A stretch of DNA of 64,000 bases from Thermoanaerobacteraceae bacterium (GTDB lineage: Bacteria > Bacillota > JADQBR01). The notes beneath the pieces are model-generated. The model saw only the letters and a list, made by a program, of their open reading frames with translations, ran no database searches and was not told where the DNA came from. Positions within the stretch are counted from its first letter, which is position 1; each line of letters opens with the position of its first letter. Location: assembly GCA_017656305.1 (NCBI GenBank), contig JACDOG010000003.1, positions 124,001 to 188,000 of the forward strand, written 5' to 3'. A program made the translations under genes and the position numbers. Positions 16,628-25,270 of this stretch are shown here, one piece after another.

Positions 16628-17670
16628 AATCTCGCAAGGAAAGAAAGCTGGACCATATAAAATATTTTCTGGAGTTAGAAGACGGGCCTGGAACCACCGG
16701 CATGGAAGATGTTTGCCTGGTACACCAGGCCCTTTCTTGCTTGAACTGGCAGGATATTGATACCGGCTGCCTTTTTTTGGGAAAGCGGTTGGAAATGCCC
16801 CTGATTATCAACGCAATCACCGGTGGGCCCGGCGAGCTGACGGTGATTAACCGTGACTTGGCCCGAGCTGCACGCGAAACCGGTATTGCCATGGCAGTTG
16901 GTTCCCAGAGTATTGCCCTGCAGGATACCAGCGCCCGGGAAAGCTTTGAAGTCGTCCGCAGAGAAAACCCTGACGGTGTGGTGTTGGCCAATGTCAGTGC
17001 CCTGACACCGGTGGCGGATGTTGTGCAGGCGGTATCCATGTTGGAAGCGGATGCCGTGCAACTGCACTTAAATATCCCCCAGGAACTGGCCATGGCCGAA
17101 GGAGACCGGGATTTCTCCGTTTTGTTGGAAAGAATAGCAGCGGCGGTTGATAAACTGGATGTTCCCGTGATTGTAAAAGAGGTGGGGTTTGGCCTGTCCA
17201 GGGAAACTGCCTGCAGGCTCCAGCAGACGGGGGTAACATGGCTGGATGTGGGCGGTAAAGGAGGCACCAACTTTGCTGCCATTGAGGCCAGGCGCTTTCC
17301 GGAAGGGATAGGCAATGCCTTTAAGGAATGGGGTATTTCCACGGTGTGCAGTATCCTGGAAGTGAAGAGTACGGGGCTGCCGTATCATGTGATTGCCAGC
17401 GGCGGCATTCGCAGCGGCCTGGACATGGCCAAAGCTATTGCCCTGGGTGCTGACCTGACCGGTGTGGCCGGCCCGTTGTTGCGCGTGCTGCTGACAGATT
17501 CATATGCGGCGCTGCTGGCACAGCTGCAGCGTTATCAGCAAGAGTTGAAGGCTGCCATGATGTTAACCGGGGCTGGTGACTTGAAGCAGCTGCAGCAGCG
17601 GCCGTGGGTTGTTACCGGTGCCACCAGGGAGTGGTGTTTCGCCCGCGGATTGTTAACTGCTGCTGATTAG
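16624..17670 (+). CDS. fni: Isopentenyl-diphosphate delta-isomerase, type 2; apparent AUA start
   Basis: FMN- and NADPH-dependent interconversion of IPP and DMAPP. 348 residues if started at 16624. The conserved N-terminus S-R-K-E-R-K-L-D-H-I-K-Y is encoded between 16630 and 16665, and its R-K pair belongs to the family's substrate phosphate site, yet the first in-frame ATG is at 16702, beyond it. There is no ATG, GTG or TTG in frame between the upstream stop (16582) and 16702. The ATA at 16624 stands exactly where an ATGA overlap with the preceding stop would be expected, with GGAAAGG upstream. Further motifs are I-T-G-G, V-G-S-Q, V-K-E-V-G-F-G, D-V-G-G-K-G-G-T and A-S-G-G-I. The protein follows from ispH in the same pathway. 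Function is firm; the start needs checking. Confidence 0.9.
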   Translation: MKSRKERKLDHIKYFLELEDGPGTTGMEDVCLVHQALSCLNWQDIDTGCLFLGKRLEMPLIINAITGGPGELTVINRDLARAARETGIAMAVGSQSIALQDTSARESFEVVRRENPDGVVLANVSALTPVADVVQAVSMLEADAVQLHLNIPQELAMAEGDRDFSVLLERIAAAVDKLDVPVIVKEVGFGLSRETACRLQQTGVTWLDVGGKGGTNFAAIEARRFPEGIGNAFKEWGISTVCSILEVKSTGLPYHVIASGGIRSGLDMAKAIALGADLTGVAGPLLRVLLTDSYAALLAQLQRYQQELKAAMMLTGAGDLKQLQQRPWVVTGATREWCFARGLLTAAD

Positions 17671-17734
17671 CTGGCGATGACAAGGAAGAAATAGGAATTT
17701 AAATATTTATATTCAATACAGGGAGGTTCTATAA

Positions 17735-18406
17735 ATGTACGTGTTGGCTCTAGTGGGCAGTCCCCGGCAAGGAGGGAATACTGATATACTGGTGGACCGG
17801 GTTTTAAAAGGGTGTGCTGATAAGGATGCCAGGGTGGAAAAGGTACTGATAGGTGACTTGCATATTTTGCCCTGTACCGGCTGTATGGAATGCCGGCAGA
17901 CGGGCAAGTGTGAGCAGGAGGACGACCTGCATGCGGTGGTGCAAAAGGTGGAACAGGCAGACGCTGTGGTTGCCGGAGCACCGGTGTACGGTAATCATTT
18001 ACCCGGGCAGTTTAAGGTGCTGTTTGACCGGCTGGTGGGTGTCATGCATAGAATAGACAGCAGTGTCCCCGGAAAGCTTACCGTTTACAGCCGGCTGGAG
18101 CCCAAAAAGCGCAATGTGGCCTTAATTGCCGTGGCCGGTGCGCCCCGGGAAGAATCCTGCGAGCAGACTTTAAATTTTATGAAGCGGGTGTTTACGCCGG
18201 ATACCAATGGTGGAGAAATACGGGAAATGCGGGCCATTGGGCTCAGTGCCAAGGGTCAGGTGGCCATGGGCAGGGAAGAGCTGCGGGAAATTGCCGGCAG
18301 GTTACGTGTTCCCAATACGGAAGAATTGGTGGAACGAATGCTGCGGCGGAATCAAGCATATCTCGAAGAGGCATATAATATGGGCAGAAAATTGGTGGAG
18401 AAGTGA
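17735..18406 (+). CDS. Iron-sulfur flavoprotein / NADPH-dependent FMN reductase family
   Basis: 223 residues. Flavodoxin-like N-terminus with the FMN phosphate loop G-S-P-R-Q-G-G-N-T near 8, then the compact cysteine motif C-T-G-C-M-E-C-x5-C near 47-59, typical of archaeal and clostridial iron-sulfur flavoproteins that carry a [4Fe-4S] cluster. Such proteins shuttle electrons between ferredoxin-type donors and O2, peroxide or other acceptors. GGGAGG at 17721-17726 precedes ATG 17735. Physiological partner unknown. Confidence 0.85.
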   Translation: MYVLALVGSPRQGGNTDILVDRVLKGCADKDARVEKVLIGDLHILPCTGCMECRQTGKCEQEDDLHAVVQKVEQADAVVAGAPVYGNHLPGQFKVLFDRLVGVMHRIDSSVPGKLTVYSRLEPKKRNVALIAVAGAPREESCEQTLNFMKRVFTPDTNGGEIREMRAIGLSAKGQVAMGREELREIAGRLRVPNTEELVERMLRRNQAYLEEAYNMGRKLVEK

Positions 18407-18503
18407 AATCATGCTATTTTTCATTTGACCCGTGAGTCCTGAAACCCGGCTTCTCAAACTTGTCTGTAAATATTATTAAATTATCATACAGTAGGAGTTT
18501 GTT

Positions 18504-19313
18504 ATGCACGAGACAAAGTTACCGCCAAACTTTCTAAAAATTTTCGGCACTGCCGGTGCCAGGGTGGCCCAGTCCAAACAACTACGGGCCTCCGGCGGGG
18601 CATGGCTGCGGCTGGACGGTACCAACTTGCTGTTTGATCCCGGTCCCGGCACGCTGGTACACTGCTGGGCCAGTGAGCCGCCGTTAAACCCGGCGGAACT
18701 GGACGGGGTGCTCCTGTCCCACCGCCACTTGGATCACTCCAACGACTTTAACGTCATGGTGGAGGCCATGGTGGAGGGCGGATTTAGGCCCCACGGTATT
18801 GCGGCTGCGCCGGCAGATGCGTTAAACGGCAGGGAACCGGTCTTTTTTAATTACTTGCGGTCGGTTGTTGATAAAACTCTGGTGTTAAAGGCGGGGAGCT
18901 CGTTTAAGGTGGGGGAAATAACCGTTTCTACCCCGGTAAGGCATCATCACCCGGTGGAAACCTATGGCTTTGTTTTTTCCTCCCCGGGAATCAATTTCTC
19001 CGTTGTCACCGACACACGTTATTTTCCCGGCCTGATTGAAGCATACCAGGGTGCGGATTTATTAATTCTGAACGTTACTTTTCACAAGCCCTTTCACGGC
19101 AGCCGGGTCTTTCACCTGTCCTTGTTGGAAGTGGAACCGCTGATACAGGAAATCAGCCCGCAATTAACCGTGCTTACTCATTTTGGTGCCACCATGCTCC
19201 GCCATGACCCGCAGCAGTTGGCGGAGCAGTTAGGTAACAAGCTGGGTAAGGAAGTCGTGGCAGCCTATGATGGCATGCTGCTGGACCTGGATGTATTTCG
19301 ACACAGAAGCTAG
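18504..19313 (+). CDS. MBL-fold metallohydrolase (RNase Z-like subgroup)
   Basis: 269 residues with the metallo-beta-lactamase signature S-H-R-H-L-D-H-S near 72, a second metal-ligand region (V-R-H-H-H-P-V-E near 145) and T-D-T-R near 170 followed by a distal histidine (T-H-F-G). The N-terminal G-T-A-G-A-R-x5-K-Q-x-R-A-S-G-G resembles RNase Z-type and phosphodiesterase-type members. The substrate is not predictable. It precedes a metallophosphoesterase gene by 34 bp. Confidence 0.82.
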   Translation: MHETKLPPNFLKIFGTAGARVAQSKQLRASGGAWLRLDGTNLLFDPGPGTLVHCWASEPPLNPAELDGVLLSHRHLDHSNDFNVMVEAMVEGGFRPHGIAAAPADALNGREPVFFNYLRSVVDKTLVLKAGSSFKVGEITVSTPVRHHHPVETYGFVFSSPGINFSVVTDTRYFPGLIEAYQGADLLILNVTFHKPFHGSRVFHLSLLEVEPLIQEISPQLTVLTHFGATMLRHDPQQLAEQLGNKLGKEVVAAYDGMLLDLDVFRHRS

Positions 19314-19347
19314 AATTTGGCGCCTTGTTGGGAAAGGTGGTTTTAAT

Positions 19348-20073
19348 GTGAGGTTTTTTGCCATTGGAGACCTTCACCTGTCTTTTACCAAACCGGTGGA
19401 CCCCGGCAACTGGGAAACTACGGCAGAACACAAGCCCATGGGGTGTTTTGGTAACGGATGGGAGCATCATTACAGGAAAATATACCATAACTGGTTACAG
19501 CAGGTGGCACGGGAGGACCTGGTGTTAATTCCTGGAGATATCTCCTGGGCCATGAAGCTGCCCGAAACCCGTTATGATTTTGACTACATAGCCAAACTGC
19601 CGGGCACCAAAGTGCTTGTCCAGGGTAACCACGACTACTGGTGGCAGAGTATCAGCAAGGTGCGCGCTGTTCTGCCGTCCGGTAGTTACGCTCTGCAGAA
19701 TGACAGTATAACCTTCGGTGACATTACCGTTGCGGGTACGCGGGGCTGGCTCTGTCCCAATGACAGGCAGTTTACGGAACACGACCAAAAGATATACCGC
19801 CGGGAAGTGCTGCGGTTGGAAATGTCGCTGCAGAGCATTGAGGAACGCAGGCGATGGCTGGTGGTGATGCTCCATTACATGCCCACCAATGACAGGCACG
19901 AAAAAAACGAGTTCATTGAGCTGATGCAGCAGTACGGGGTGGATATTTGTATCTACGGGCACCTGCACGGCCAGGCTGCCCACAACATGCGTTTACCGGA
20001 TGAAAAATGGGGGATAAAATTTCACCTGGTCAGTGCGGATTTTTTAAATTTCTGTCCCAAGCTGATTATCTGA
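19348..20073 (+). CDS. Metallophosphoesterase (calcineurin-like)
   Basis: 241 residues. The five-block dimetal phosphoesterase signature is complete: G-D-L-H-L at the start, P-G-D-I-S-W (GDxx) near 63, Q-G-N-H-D-Y-W-W (GNHD) near 90, V-M-L-H-Y-M-P near 172, and G-H-L-H-G near 209. The start is GTG 19348, seven bases after GGAAAGGTGG; upstream in-frame codons overlap the MBL gene and are not family-like. Substrate unknown. Confidence 0.9.
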   Translation: MRFFAIGDLHLSFTKPVDPGNWETTAEHKPMGCFGNGWEHHYRKIYHNWLQQVAREDLVLIPGDISWAMKLPETRYDFDYIAKLPGTKVLVQGNHDYWWQSISKVRAVLPSGSYALQNDSITFGDITVAGTRGWLCPNDRQFTEHDQKIYRREVLRLEMSLQSIEERRRWLVVMLHYMPTNDRHEKNEFIELMQQYGVDICIYGHLHGQAAHNMRLPDEKWGIKFHLVSADFLNFCPKLII

Positions 20074-20074
20074 A

Positions 20075-20090
20075 TGTAACCGGGGTTACA
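20075..20090 (+). terminator. Hairpin after the metallophosphoesterase gene
   Basis: TGTAACC-GG-GGTTACA is an inverted repeat 2 bp past the stop codon. A T-run does not follow, so it may not terminate transcription by itself. Confidence 0.4.
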
Positions 20091-20142
20091 GACCTCGGTT
20101 TAGTTGTTAGCAAACCAGCCAGATTTAAAGCGCAGACTGATG

Positions 20143-20508
20143 TTAACACAGTGGCGGATTTAGGCCGGCCCGGCACGTGGTTACATGAAAAGCAATTATA
20201 TGGAACAAGGGACGATCTGCCCGGTCTTTTAACGTTTCCAGGTCGCATTTAATTTCTTCCTTAAGATCAGCCGGGTTCCTGCCTTGTTCCAGGGGGCCCA
20301 AGACGTTATAGCCCAGCAGGGCAATTTTGATGCCTTTTATCTTCACAACGGGCTTGCTATCATATCAGAAGTAAACTATGCCCTGCGACTGCAGGCTGTG
20401 GATGGTATCCCGGTACCCCTGTTTCAGAAAATCCATGGAATGATTGTTTGCCAGATTAACGACATCAATACTGCCCAACTTGAGGATTTTGTTGTAATCT
20501 TCCCATCC
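20143..20508 (-). pseudogene. CapA-family (poly-gamma-glutamate-type) phosphoesterase, degraded
   Basis: Read on the minus strand from 20508, the frame gives S-I-D-V-V-N-L-A-N-N-H-S-M-D-F, the hallmark of CapA/PgsA-type calcineurin-like proteins, then Q-G-I-V-Y-F, an in-frame TGA, and K-P-V-V-K-I-K-G-I-K-I-A-L-L-G-Y-N, which is the next conserved block of the family. A stop precedes the first block, and the rest of the protein on both sides is missing, including the C-terminal half. About 120 codons of a normal 350-400 remain. The 3' end runs into the dispersed repeat at 20156-20176. It is a decayed gene, not a functional small protein. Confidence 0.8.
20156..20176 (-). repeat. Dispersed intergenic repeat, partial copy B
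   Basis: On the minus strand it reads GTGCCGGGCCGGCCTAA followed by ATCC, nearly identical to the conserved core at 6000-6020 (+) and 36266-36286 (-). A TTGTTAGCAAA block resembling the other end of copy A occurs at 20104-20113, but in the opposite relative orientation. It lies at the broken end of the capA pseudogene. Confidence 0.5.
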
Positions 20509-20667
20509 TTAAAAATTCCTGCTGTGCTTTTTTCAATTTTCCCCAATAATGGAATTTCATTTTATAACTTACACCAAATCCCTGCTATAAAATTAAAAGT
20601 TTTTACAATAAATAACAACTATCGTTGTCCGGGACATAAAAAAGGTTAACAAATATCAAAAAAATGG
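20509..20667. other. AT-rich intergenic stretch upstream of the biotin promoter
   Basis: Between the capA remnant and the bioY promoter the sequence is AT-rich, with no convincing gene on either strand. It contains AAAAGGTTAAC at 20640-20650, which resembles half of a BirA site but has no partner at the right spacing. Confidence 0.5.
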
Positions 20668-20696
20668 TTGACAATAGATGGTAAATCTACTATATT
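20668..20696 (+). promoter_or_regulatory. Promoter of the biotin operon
   Basis: TTGACA at 20668-20673, a 17-bp spacer and TATATT at 20691-20696, a near-consensus vegetative promoter. The expected start, about 20703, falls inside the BirA operator. Confidence 0.85.
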
Positions 20697-20698
20697 AT

Positions 20699-20730
20699 AC
20701 GTAAACCTGAATAATTAACAAGGTTAACAA
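20699..20730 (+). promoter_or_regulatory. BirA operator
   Basis: ACGTAAACC (20699-20707), a 14-bp spacer and GGTTAACAA (20722-20730) match the bacterial BirA site (TTGTAAACC-N14-16-GGTTTACAA type). It covers the predicted transcription start of bioY, so biotin-bound BirA would block initiation. This predicts a BirA with a DNA-binding domain elsewhere in the genome. Confidence 0.88.
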
Positions 20731-20744
20731 AAGGAGGCTGGGGG

Positions 20745-21296
20745 ATGAAACCGAGAGATATGATTTTGGTTGGTACTTTTGCGGCGCTGACAGCAGTGGG
20801 AGCATTCATTAAAGTACCTGTTCCCGTGGTGCCTTTTACCCTGCAGCTGTTGTTTGTGCTGTTTGCCGGTATTTTGCTGGGCAGCCGGCTGGGGCTGTTG
20901 AGCCAGCTTGTTTACATACTGGTGGGATTGCTGGGTGTACCCATTTTTGCCAACGGCGGTGGCCCGGCCTATGTTTTACAGCCCACGTTTGGGTACTTGG
21001 TGGGGTTCGCCCTGGGTGCCTACATTACCGGTAAGGCTGTGGAACATTTCCGGCAGGTTGATTTCAAAAGGCTGTTGGGTGTCAACCTGCTGGCTTTAGC
21101 CGTAATTTACGGTATGGGTGTCAGTTATCTCTACGGCATTATGAACTGGGTGGCGGGAACACCCATATCGCTTGCCGATGCTGTCTGGTTTGGTGCTATA
21201 GTCTGTCTGCCCGGGGACTTTTTCCTGTCCGTCATTGCAGCAGCTGTTGGTGTTAAGGTGAGGCACGGTGTATCCATGGCCGTGCAGGGCAGGTGA
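20745..21296 (+). CDS. bioY: Biotin transporter, BioY
   Basis: Substrate-binding membrane component (S-component) of an ECF-type biotin transporter. 183 residues, six hydrophobic segments, and the family pattern V-P-V-V-P-F-T-L-Q, L-L-G-V-P-I-F-A-N-G-G-G-P-A and P-T-F-G-Y-L-V-G-F. AAAGGAGG lies upstream of ATG 20745. It is the first gene behind the BirA operator. Confidence 0.95.
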   Translation: MKPRDMILVGTFAALTAVGAFIKVPVPVVPFTLQLLFVLFAGILLGSRLGLLSQLVYILVGLLGVPIFANGGGPAYVLQPTFGYLVGFALGAYITGKAVEHFRQVDFKRLLGVNLLALAVIYGMGVSYLYGIMNWVAGTPISLADAVWFGAIVCLPGDFFLSVIAAAVGVKVRHGVSMAVQGR

Positions 21297-21300
21297 GACC

Positions 21301-22002
21301 ATGGCAGGATTGCTGGTTTCGGGAACTGACACGGGTGTTGGAAAAACGGTGATTACAGGCGGGCTGGTGGCGCTGTTTCGCAGTACTGGGAAAGACGTCA
21401 CGGCCATGAAACCACTGCAGACGGGGGTTTCTGGGTTTTCTCCGGAAGCTGATGCGTATTTTTACCAACAGATGGGGTCGCCCCTGTCGCCGGGGCAGTG
21501 TACCACCTATGTCATGGAGGAGCCCCTGGCACCGTGGGTGGCTGCCCGGCGGCAGGGGATAACGCTGGACAGGCAAAAAATTTTGGACCATTACTCCAAT
21601 CTCGCTGCACGGTATACCGGTGTCCTGGTGGAGGGTGCCGGGGGACTGGCAGTACCGCTGCTTGACAGTCAATATACCACGGTCCACTTGGCACGGGACC
21701 TGGGCATTCCCATTTTACTGGTGGCCCGGGCGGGACTGGGGACCGTCAATCATACCGTTTTATCTGTGGAGTATGCCAGGCAGCACGGGGTAGATGTAAT
21801 TGGCGTTATCCTGAATGAATATTCCGGTCACAGCGTGGCGGAACGCACAAATAAGGAGGTTATTGAAACAATGAGCGGTTTGCCCGTTTTGGGCCGGGTA
21901 CCACCCTTGGAGGACTTGCAGGACCGCCAGTCAGTGGTAGCGGTTTTAAACAGCTGTCTCGATAGTAATTACATATGGCAGGTGATGAATAATGCAGCGT
22001 AG
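21301..22002 (+). CDS. bioD: Dethiobiotin synthetase
   Basis: ATP-dependent ring closure of 7,8-diaminononanoate with CO2. 233 residues. P-loop G-T-D-T-G-V-G-K-T near 8-16, K-P-L-Q-T-G, and [10 protein letters not shown]. The ATG at 21301 is 4 bp after the bioY stop, with GGTGAG before it. Its last 11 bp overlap bioA. Confidence 0.95.
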   Translation: MAGLLVSGTDTGVGKTVITGGLVALFRSTGKDVTAMKPLQTGVSGFSPEADAYFYQQMGSPLSPGQCTTYVMEEPLAPWVAARRQGITLDRQKILDHYSNLAARYTGVLVEGAGGLAVPLLDSQYTTVHLARDLGIPILLVARAGLGTVNHTVLSVEYARQHGVDVIGVILNEYSGHSVAERTNKEVIETMSGLPVLGRVPPLEDLQDRQSVVAVLNSCLDSNYIWQVMNNAA

Positions 22003-23374
22003 TTATCCGGGCACCGCGCAACTGGAACAATGGGACAAGCAGTATGTGTGGCATCCCTTTACGCCCATGGAACGGTGGTGCCGGGAAGACCAACTGGTAA
22101 TTGAGCGGGGCGAAGGGTGTTATCTCTATGATACGGAGGGGAACCGTTACCTGGACGGCATCTCCTCGCTCTGGGTTACCGTACACGGGCACAATCACCC
22201 GGAACTGAACAAGGCCATTAAGGAACAGGTGGATAAAATATCCCACTCCACTCTGCTGGGCCTGGCCAACGTACCGGCCACCCTGCTGGCCAAAGAACTG
22301 GTGGAGATAACTCCGGAAGGACTGGACAGGGTCTTTTATTCCGACGCGGGAGCAACTGCGGTGGAAATAGCCATCAAGATTGCCTACCAGTACTGGCAGC
22401 AAAAAGACGGGGGACGGTACCGGCAGAAGACCAAATTTATTTCTCTGGGGAATGCCTACCACGGTGATACCATCGGTTCCGTCAGTGTGGGAGCTATCGA
22501 CTTGTTTCACAAGGTGTACCACCCGCTGCTATTTGACTGTTATACTGTTCCGTCACCGTACTGTTACCGGTGCCCGTTTGAGAGGGAACAAAGCAGCTGT
22601 AACCGCCAGTGCTTCCGGGCGGCGGAGGAGACTATTGCCGCTCATGCCGAGGAAGTAGCTGCTTTTATCATTGAACCGCTGGTGCAGGGGGCTGCCGGCA
22701 TTATCACGGCACCGGAGGGATACCTGCGTCACGTGGCAGACGCCTGCAAACGCCACAACGTCCTGTTAATAGCTGATGAGGTGGCGGTGGGATTCGGCAG
22801 GACGGGTAAAATGTTTGCCTGTGAGCACGAAGGGGTAAATCCGGACATCATGTGTCTGGCCAAGGGAATCACCGGCGGGTACCTACCCCTGGCGGCAACG
22901 CTGACTACTGAGGAGATATACCGGGCCTTTGTCGGGCGACCGGAGGAAGGTAAAACCTTTTACCACGGTCATACTTACACGGGTAACCCGGTGGCCAGTG
23001 CCGCGGCCTTGGCCAACCTGCGCCTGTTTAAAGAAACTGGGTTAATTGAAAAGCTGCCGGGGAAAATTGCCGCGCTGAAACGGGGCCTGGAGAAAATTGC
23101 CCGGCTGCCGCATGTCGGCGAAGTGCGGCAGCGGGGGATGATGGTGGGCATTGAGCTGGTTGCCGATAGGGCAACCAAAGAGCCCTATGCCGTGGAGAAA
23201 CAGGTTGGCCACCAGGTGGTGCTGGCTGCCAGAAAACGGGGAGTGATTGTGCGCCCGCTGGGTGACGTGCTAGTATTAATGCCTATCCTGGCAATGACGG
23301 AGGAGCAGCTTATGGAGTTAACGGAAACGGTTTATATTGCCATTACGGAAGTTACTGGGGGAGATGCACTATGA
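21992..23374 (+). CDS. bioA: Adenosylmethionine-8-amino-7-oxononanoate aminotransferase
   Basis: PLP-dependent class III aminotransferase that makes 7,8-diaminononanoate. 460 residues. W-H-P-F-T-P-M near 17, [13 protein letters not shown] near 54, [11 protein letters not shown], and the PLP lysine in [10 protein letters not shown]. Overlaps bioD by 11 bp and bioB by 4 bp (ATGA). Confidence 0.95.
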   Translation: MQRSYPGTAQLEQWDKQYVWHPFTPMERWCREDQLVIERGEGCYLYDTEGNRYLDGISSLWVTVHGHNHPELNKAIKEQVDKISHSTLLGLANVPATLLAKELVEITPEGLDRVFYSDAGATAVEIAIKIAYQYWQQKDGGRYRQKTKFISLGNAYHGDTIGSVSVGAIDLFHKVYHPLLFDCYTVPSPYCYRCPFEREQSSCNRQCFRAAEETIAAHAEEVAAFIIEPLVQGAAGIITAPEGYLRHVADACKRHNVLLIADEVAVGFGRTGKMFACEHEGVNPDIMCLAKGITGGYLPLAATLTTEEIYRAFVGRPEEGKTFYHGHTYTGNPVASAAALANLRLFKETGLIEKLPGKIAALKRGLEKIARLPHVGEVRQRGMMVGIELVADRATKEPYAVEKQVGHQVVLAARKRGVIVRPLGDVLVLMPILAMTEEQLMELTETVYIAITEVTGGDAL

Positions 23375-24333
23375 TCAAAAGCATTGTTGAAAAAATTCTT
23401 GCCGGTGGTTCCCTTTCCTATGAGGAAGCCTGCCGGCTGGCGGAAACCGGTGAACGGGACCTGCCCGAGCTTCTGGCAGCAGCCAATAGAGTCAGGGAAA
23501 AGTTTGCCGGAAACAAGGTGGACCTCTGCGCCATTATCAATGCCAAGTCCGGCAACTGCTCCGAGGATTGCAAGTACTGTGCCCAATCCGCCCACCACAA
23601 CTGTGAGGTGGATGTTTATGACCTGCTGCCGTTAGAGGAGATATTACAGCGAGCAAAAGAAGTGGAAAGGGAAGGTGTGCGGCGCTTTTCCCTGGTTACC
23701 AGCGGTAAGGGGATTAATGATAGAGACTTTGCCAAAGTGATTGAGATTTATAAGGTGTTGCGCCGGGAGACAAGTTTACATTTGTGTGCTTCCCTGGGGA
23801 TTATTGATTATGACAGGGCAATGGCTCTTAAGGAAGCAGGCGTGACCATGTACCATCACAATCTGGAGACTGCCAAAAGCTATTTTGATAAAATTTGCAC
23901 CACACATACTTATGAAGACCGGGTCAGCACCATTATGGCTGCAAAGCGGGCCGGGTTAAAGGTATGTAGCGGTGGTATCATTTCCATGGGTGAAACCATG
24001 GAACAGCGTATCGAGATGGCATTTGCTTTAAAGGAACTGGACGTGGCTTCAGTGCCCATCAACATTTTAAACCCCATACCGGGAACCGCCCTTGCAGGCG
24101 TGAAGGTAATTCCTCCCATGGAAATTTTAAAAACCATTGCCCTGTTTCGCCTGATTTTGCCGGACAAACTAATTCGCTTTGCCGGTGGTAGGGAGCAGGC
24201 GCTGCGCGACCTGCAATCACTGGGATACTTTGCAGGTATCAATGCTTCGCTAGTCGGAAGTTACCTTACTACTAAAGGACGAACAATTGTTGATGATAAA
24301 CAGCTGATTGCGGATATGGGTTTAGAAATATGA
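23371..24333 (+). CDS. bioB: Biotin synthase
   Basis: Radical-SAM enzyme inserting sulfur into dethiobiotin. 320 residues. Radical-SAM cysteines C63, C67 and C70 (N-C-S-E-D-C-K-Y-C); further conserved cysteines and Y-H-H-N-L-E-T. The C-terminal block G-R-E-x-A-L-R-D-L-Q-x-L-G and N-A-S-L-V-G is typical. Last gene of the operon, followed by a strong terminator. bioF and bioW/bioC/bioH are not in the window, so precursor synthesis must be encoded elsewhere or the cell takes up intermediates. Confidence 0.96.
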   Translation: MIKSIVEKILAGGSLSYEEACRLAETGERDLPELLAAANRVREKFAGNKVDLCAIINAKSGNCSEDCKYCAQSAHHNCEVDVYDLLPLEEILQRAKEVEREGVRRFSLVTSGKGINDRDFAKVIEIYKVLRRETSLHLCASLGIIDYDRAMALKEAGVTMYHHNLETAKSYFDKICTTHTYEDRVSTIMAAKRAGLKVCSGGIISMGETMEQRIEMAFALKELDVASVPINILNPIPGTALAGVKVIPPMEILKTIALFRLILPDKLIRFAGGREQALRDLQSLGYFAGINASLVGSYLTTKGRTIVDDKQLIADMGLEI

Positions 24334-24369
24334 CTGCCAACCTCCTTGGTGTGATTCATATACATGATT

Positions 24370-24398
24370 GACTGCAGCTTTTGCTGCAGTCTTTTTTT
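24370..24398 (+). terminator. Terminator of the biotin operon
   Basis: GACTGCAGC (24370-24378), loop TTTT, GCTGCAGTC (24383-24391), then seven T. A perfect 9-bp stem. Confidence 0.93.
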
Positions 24399-24487
24399 AT
24401 TTGGCTTCTTTTTATGAAACGGAATAGATTTTTGCACCCAGGGAAGAATATCAGCGAAGAGGATTCACATTGAAAGGAGAATGTTTT

Positions 24488-25270
24488 ATGGCAGGATTTC
24501 CCATAGGAATGATTGCTTTATTGGTTGTTTCCATTTTGATTTATTTTGGCCTGGCCCAGCGGATACTGGACAGGATGCGCTTGACGGATAAAGCGGCACT
24601 GGCCATTATTGCCGCCATGATTATTGGCAGTTTTATTGATATTCCCGTTACCACGGGTACGGTGGATACCAGCATTAACGTGGGTGGCGGGGTAATTCCG
24701 GTACTGCTGGCACTGTACGTACTGCTGCGTGCCGGCACGTCAAAGGAGTGGATACGTACCATTGCCGCAACTGCCGCCACCGGCGCAGCTATTTGGTTTA
24801 TCGGCAGCAGAATCATGACTGGTGACCCGGGGGCTCCATTTGATGTTTTGGATCCCCTGTACGTTTACCCCATAGTGGGCGGGGGCATTGCCTACCTATT
24901 GGGGCGTTCCCGGAGAGCCGCCTTTATTGCTGCCACGTTGGGTGTGTTGAGCTTGGATATTAGCAACTATTTTTACCTGACGTCCCGTGGCATAGGGGGC
25001 ACGGTGTCCCTTGGCGGCGCTGGGGCCTTCGATGCTATCGTGCTGGCGGGTTTAATTGCCGTGCTGCTTGCCGAAGTAGTTGGTGAAAGCCGCGAGCGGC
25101 TGCAGGGTGGACCTGTAACCGAAGGTAGGCCGGAAGAGCTTGTACGGGGCCTGAGAAAACCTGGCTTGGATACTAAAGATGGTGCGGAACAGCAGCCGGA
25201 TACGGAGGAAACCGGGAAAAAAGCTGCTGGCCAACGGGATGATGGAGAAAGGAGTGGTGGCCGTGAATAA
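24488..25270 (+). CDS. DUF1614-family membrane protein
   Basis: 260 residues with about seven hydrophobic segments covering 5-200, followed by a hydrophilic charged tail. The N-terminal pattern G-L-A-Q-R-I-L-D-R-M-R-L-T-D-K-A-A-L, then G-S-F-I-D-I-P and the G-G-G-V-I-P block, match DUF1614, a family of unknown function found in spore formers and other Clostridia. AAAGGAGA (24473-24480) sets the ATG at 24488. Overlaps spoIIP by 8 bp, which suggests it belongs to the same sporulation-linked operon. Confidence 0.8.
   Translation: MAGFPIGMIALLVVSILIYFGLAQRILDRMRLTDKAALAIIAAMIIGSFIDIPVTTGTVDTSINVGGGVIPVLLALYVLLRAGTSKEWIRTIAATAATGAAIWFIGSRIMTGDPGAPFDVLDPLYVYPIVGGGIAYLLGRSRRAAFIAATLGVLSLDISNYFYLTSRGIGGTVSLGGAGAFDAIVLAGLIAVLLAEVVGESRERLQGGPVTEGRPEELVRGLRKPGLDTKDGAEQQPDTEETGKKAAGQRDDGERSGGRE

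Noticed and set aside
16702-17670. ATG 16702 as the start of fni
   Set aside because: It would remove the conserved N-terminal block that is clearly encoded upstream in the same frame.
18460-18495. Sigma-E-type promoter before the MBL-fold gene
   Set aside because: A CATACAG word is present but the possible -35 is at the wrong spacing, and nothing links the gene to sporulation.
20143-20346. 67-codon minus-strand frame as a functional small protein
   Set aside because: It is a middle piece of a CapA-family protein with the preceding conserved block across a stop codon, so it is part of a pseudogene.
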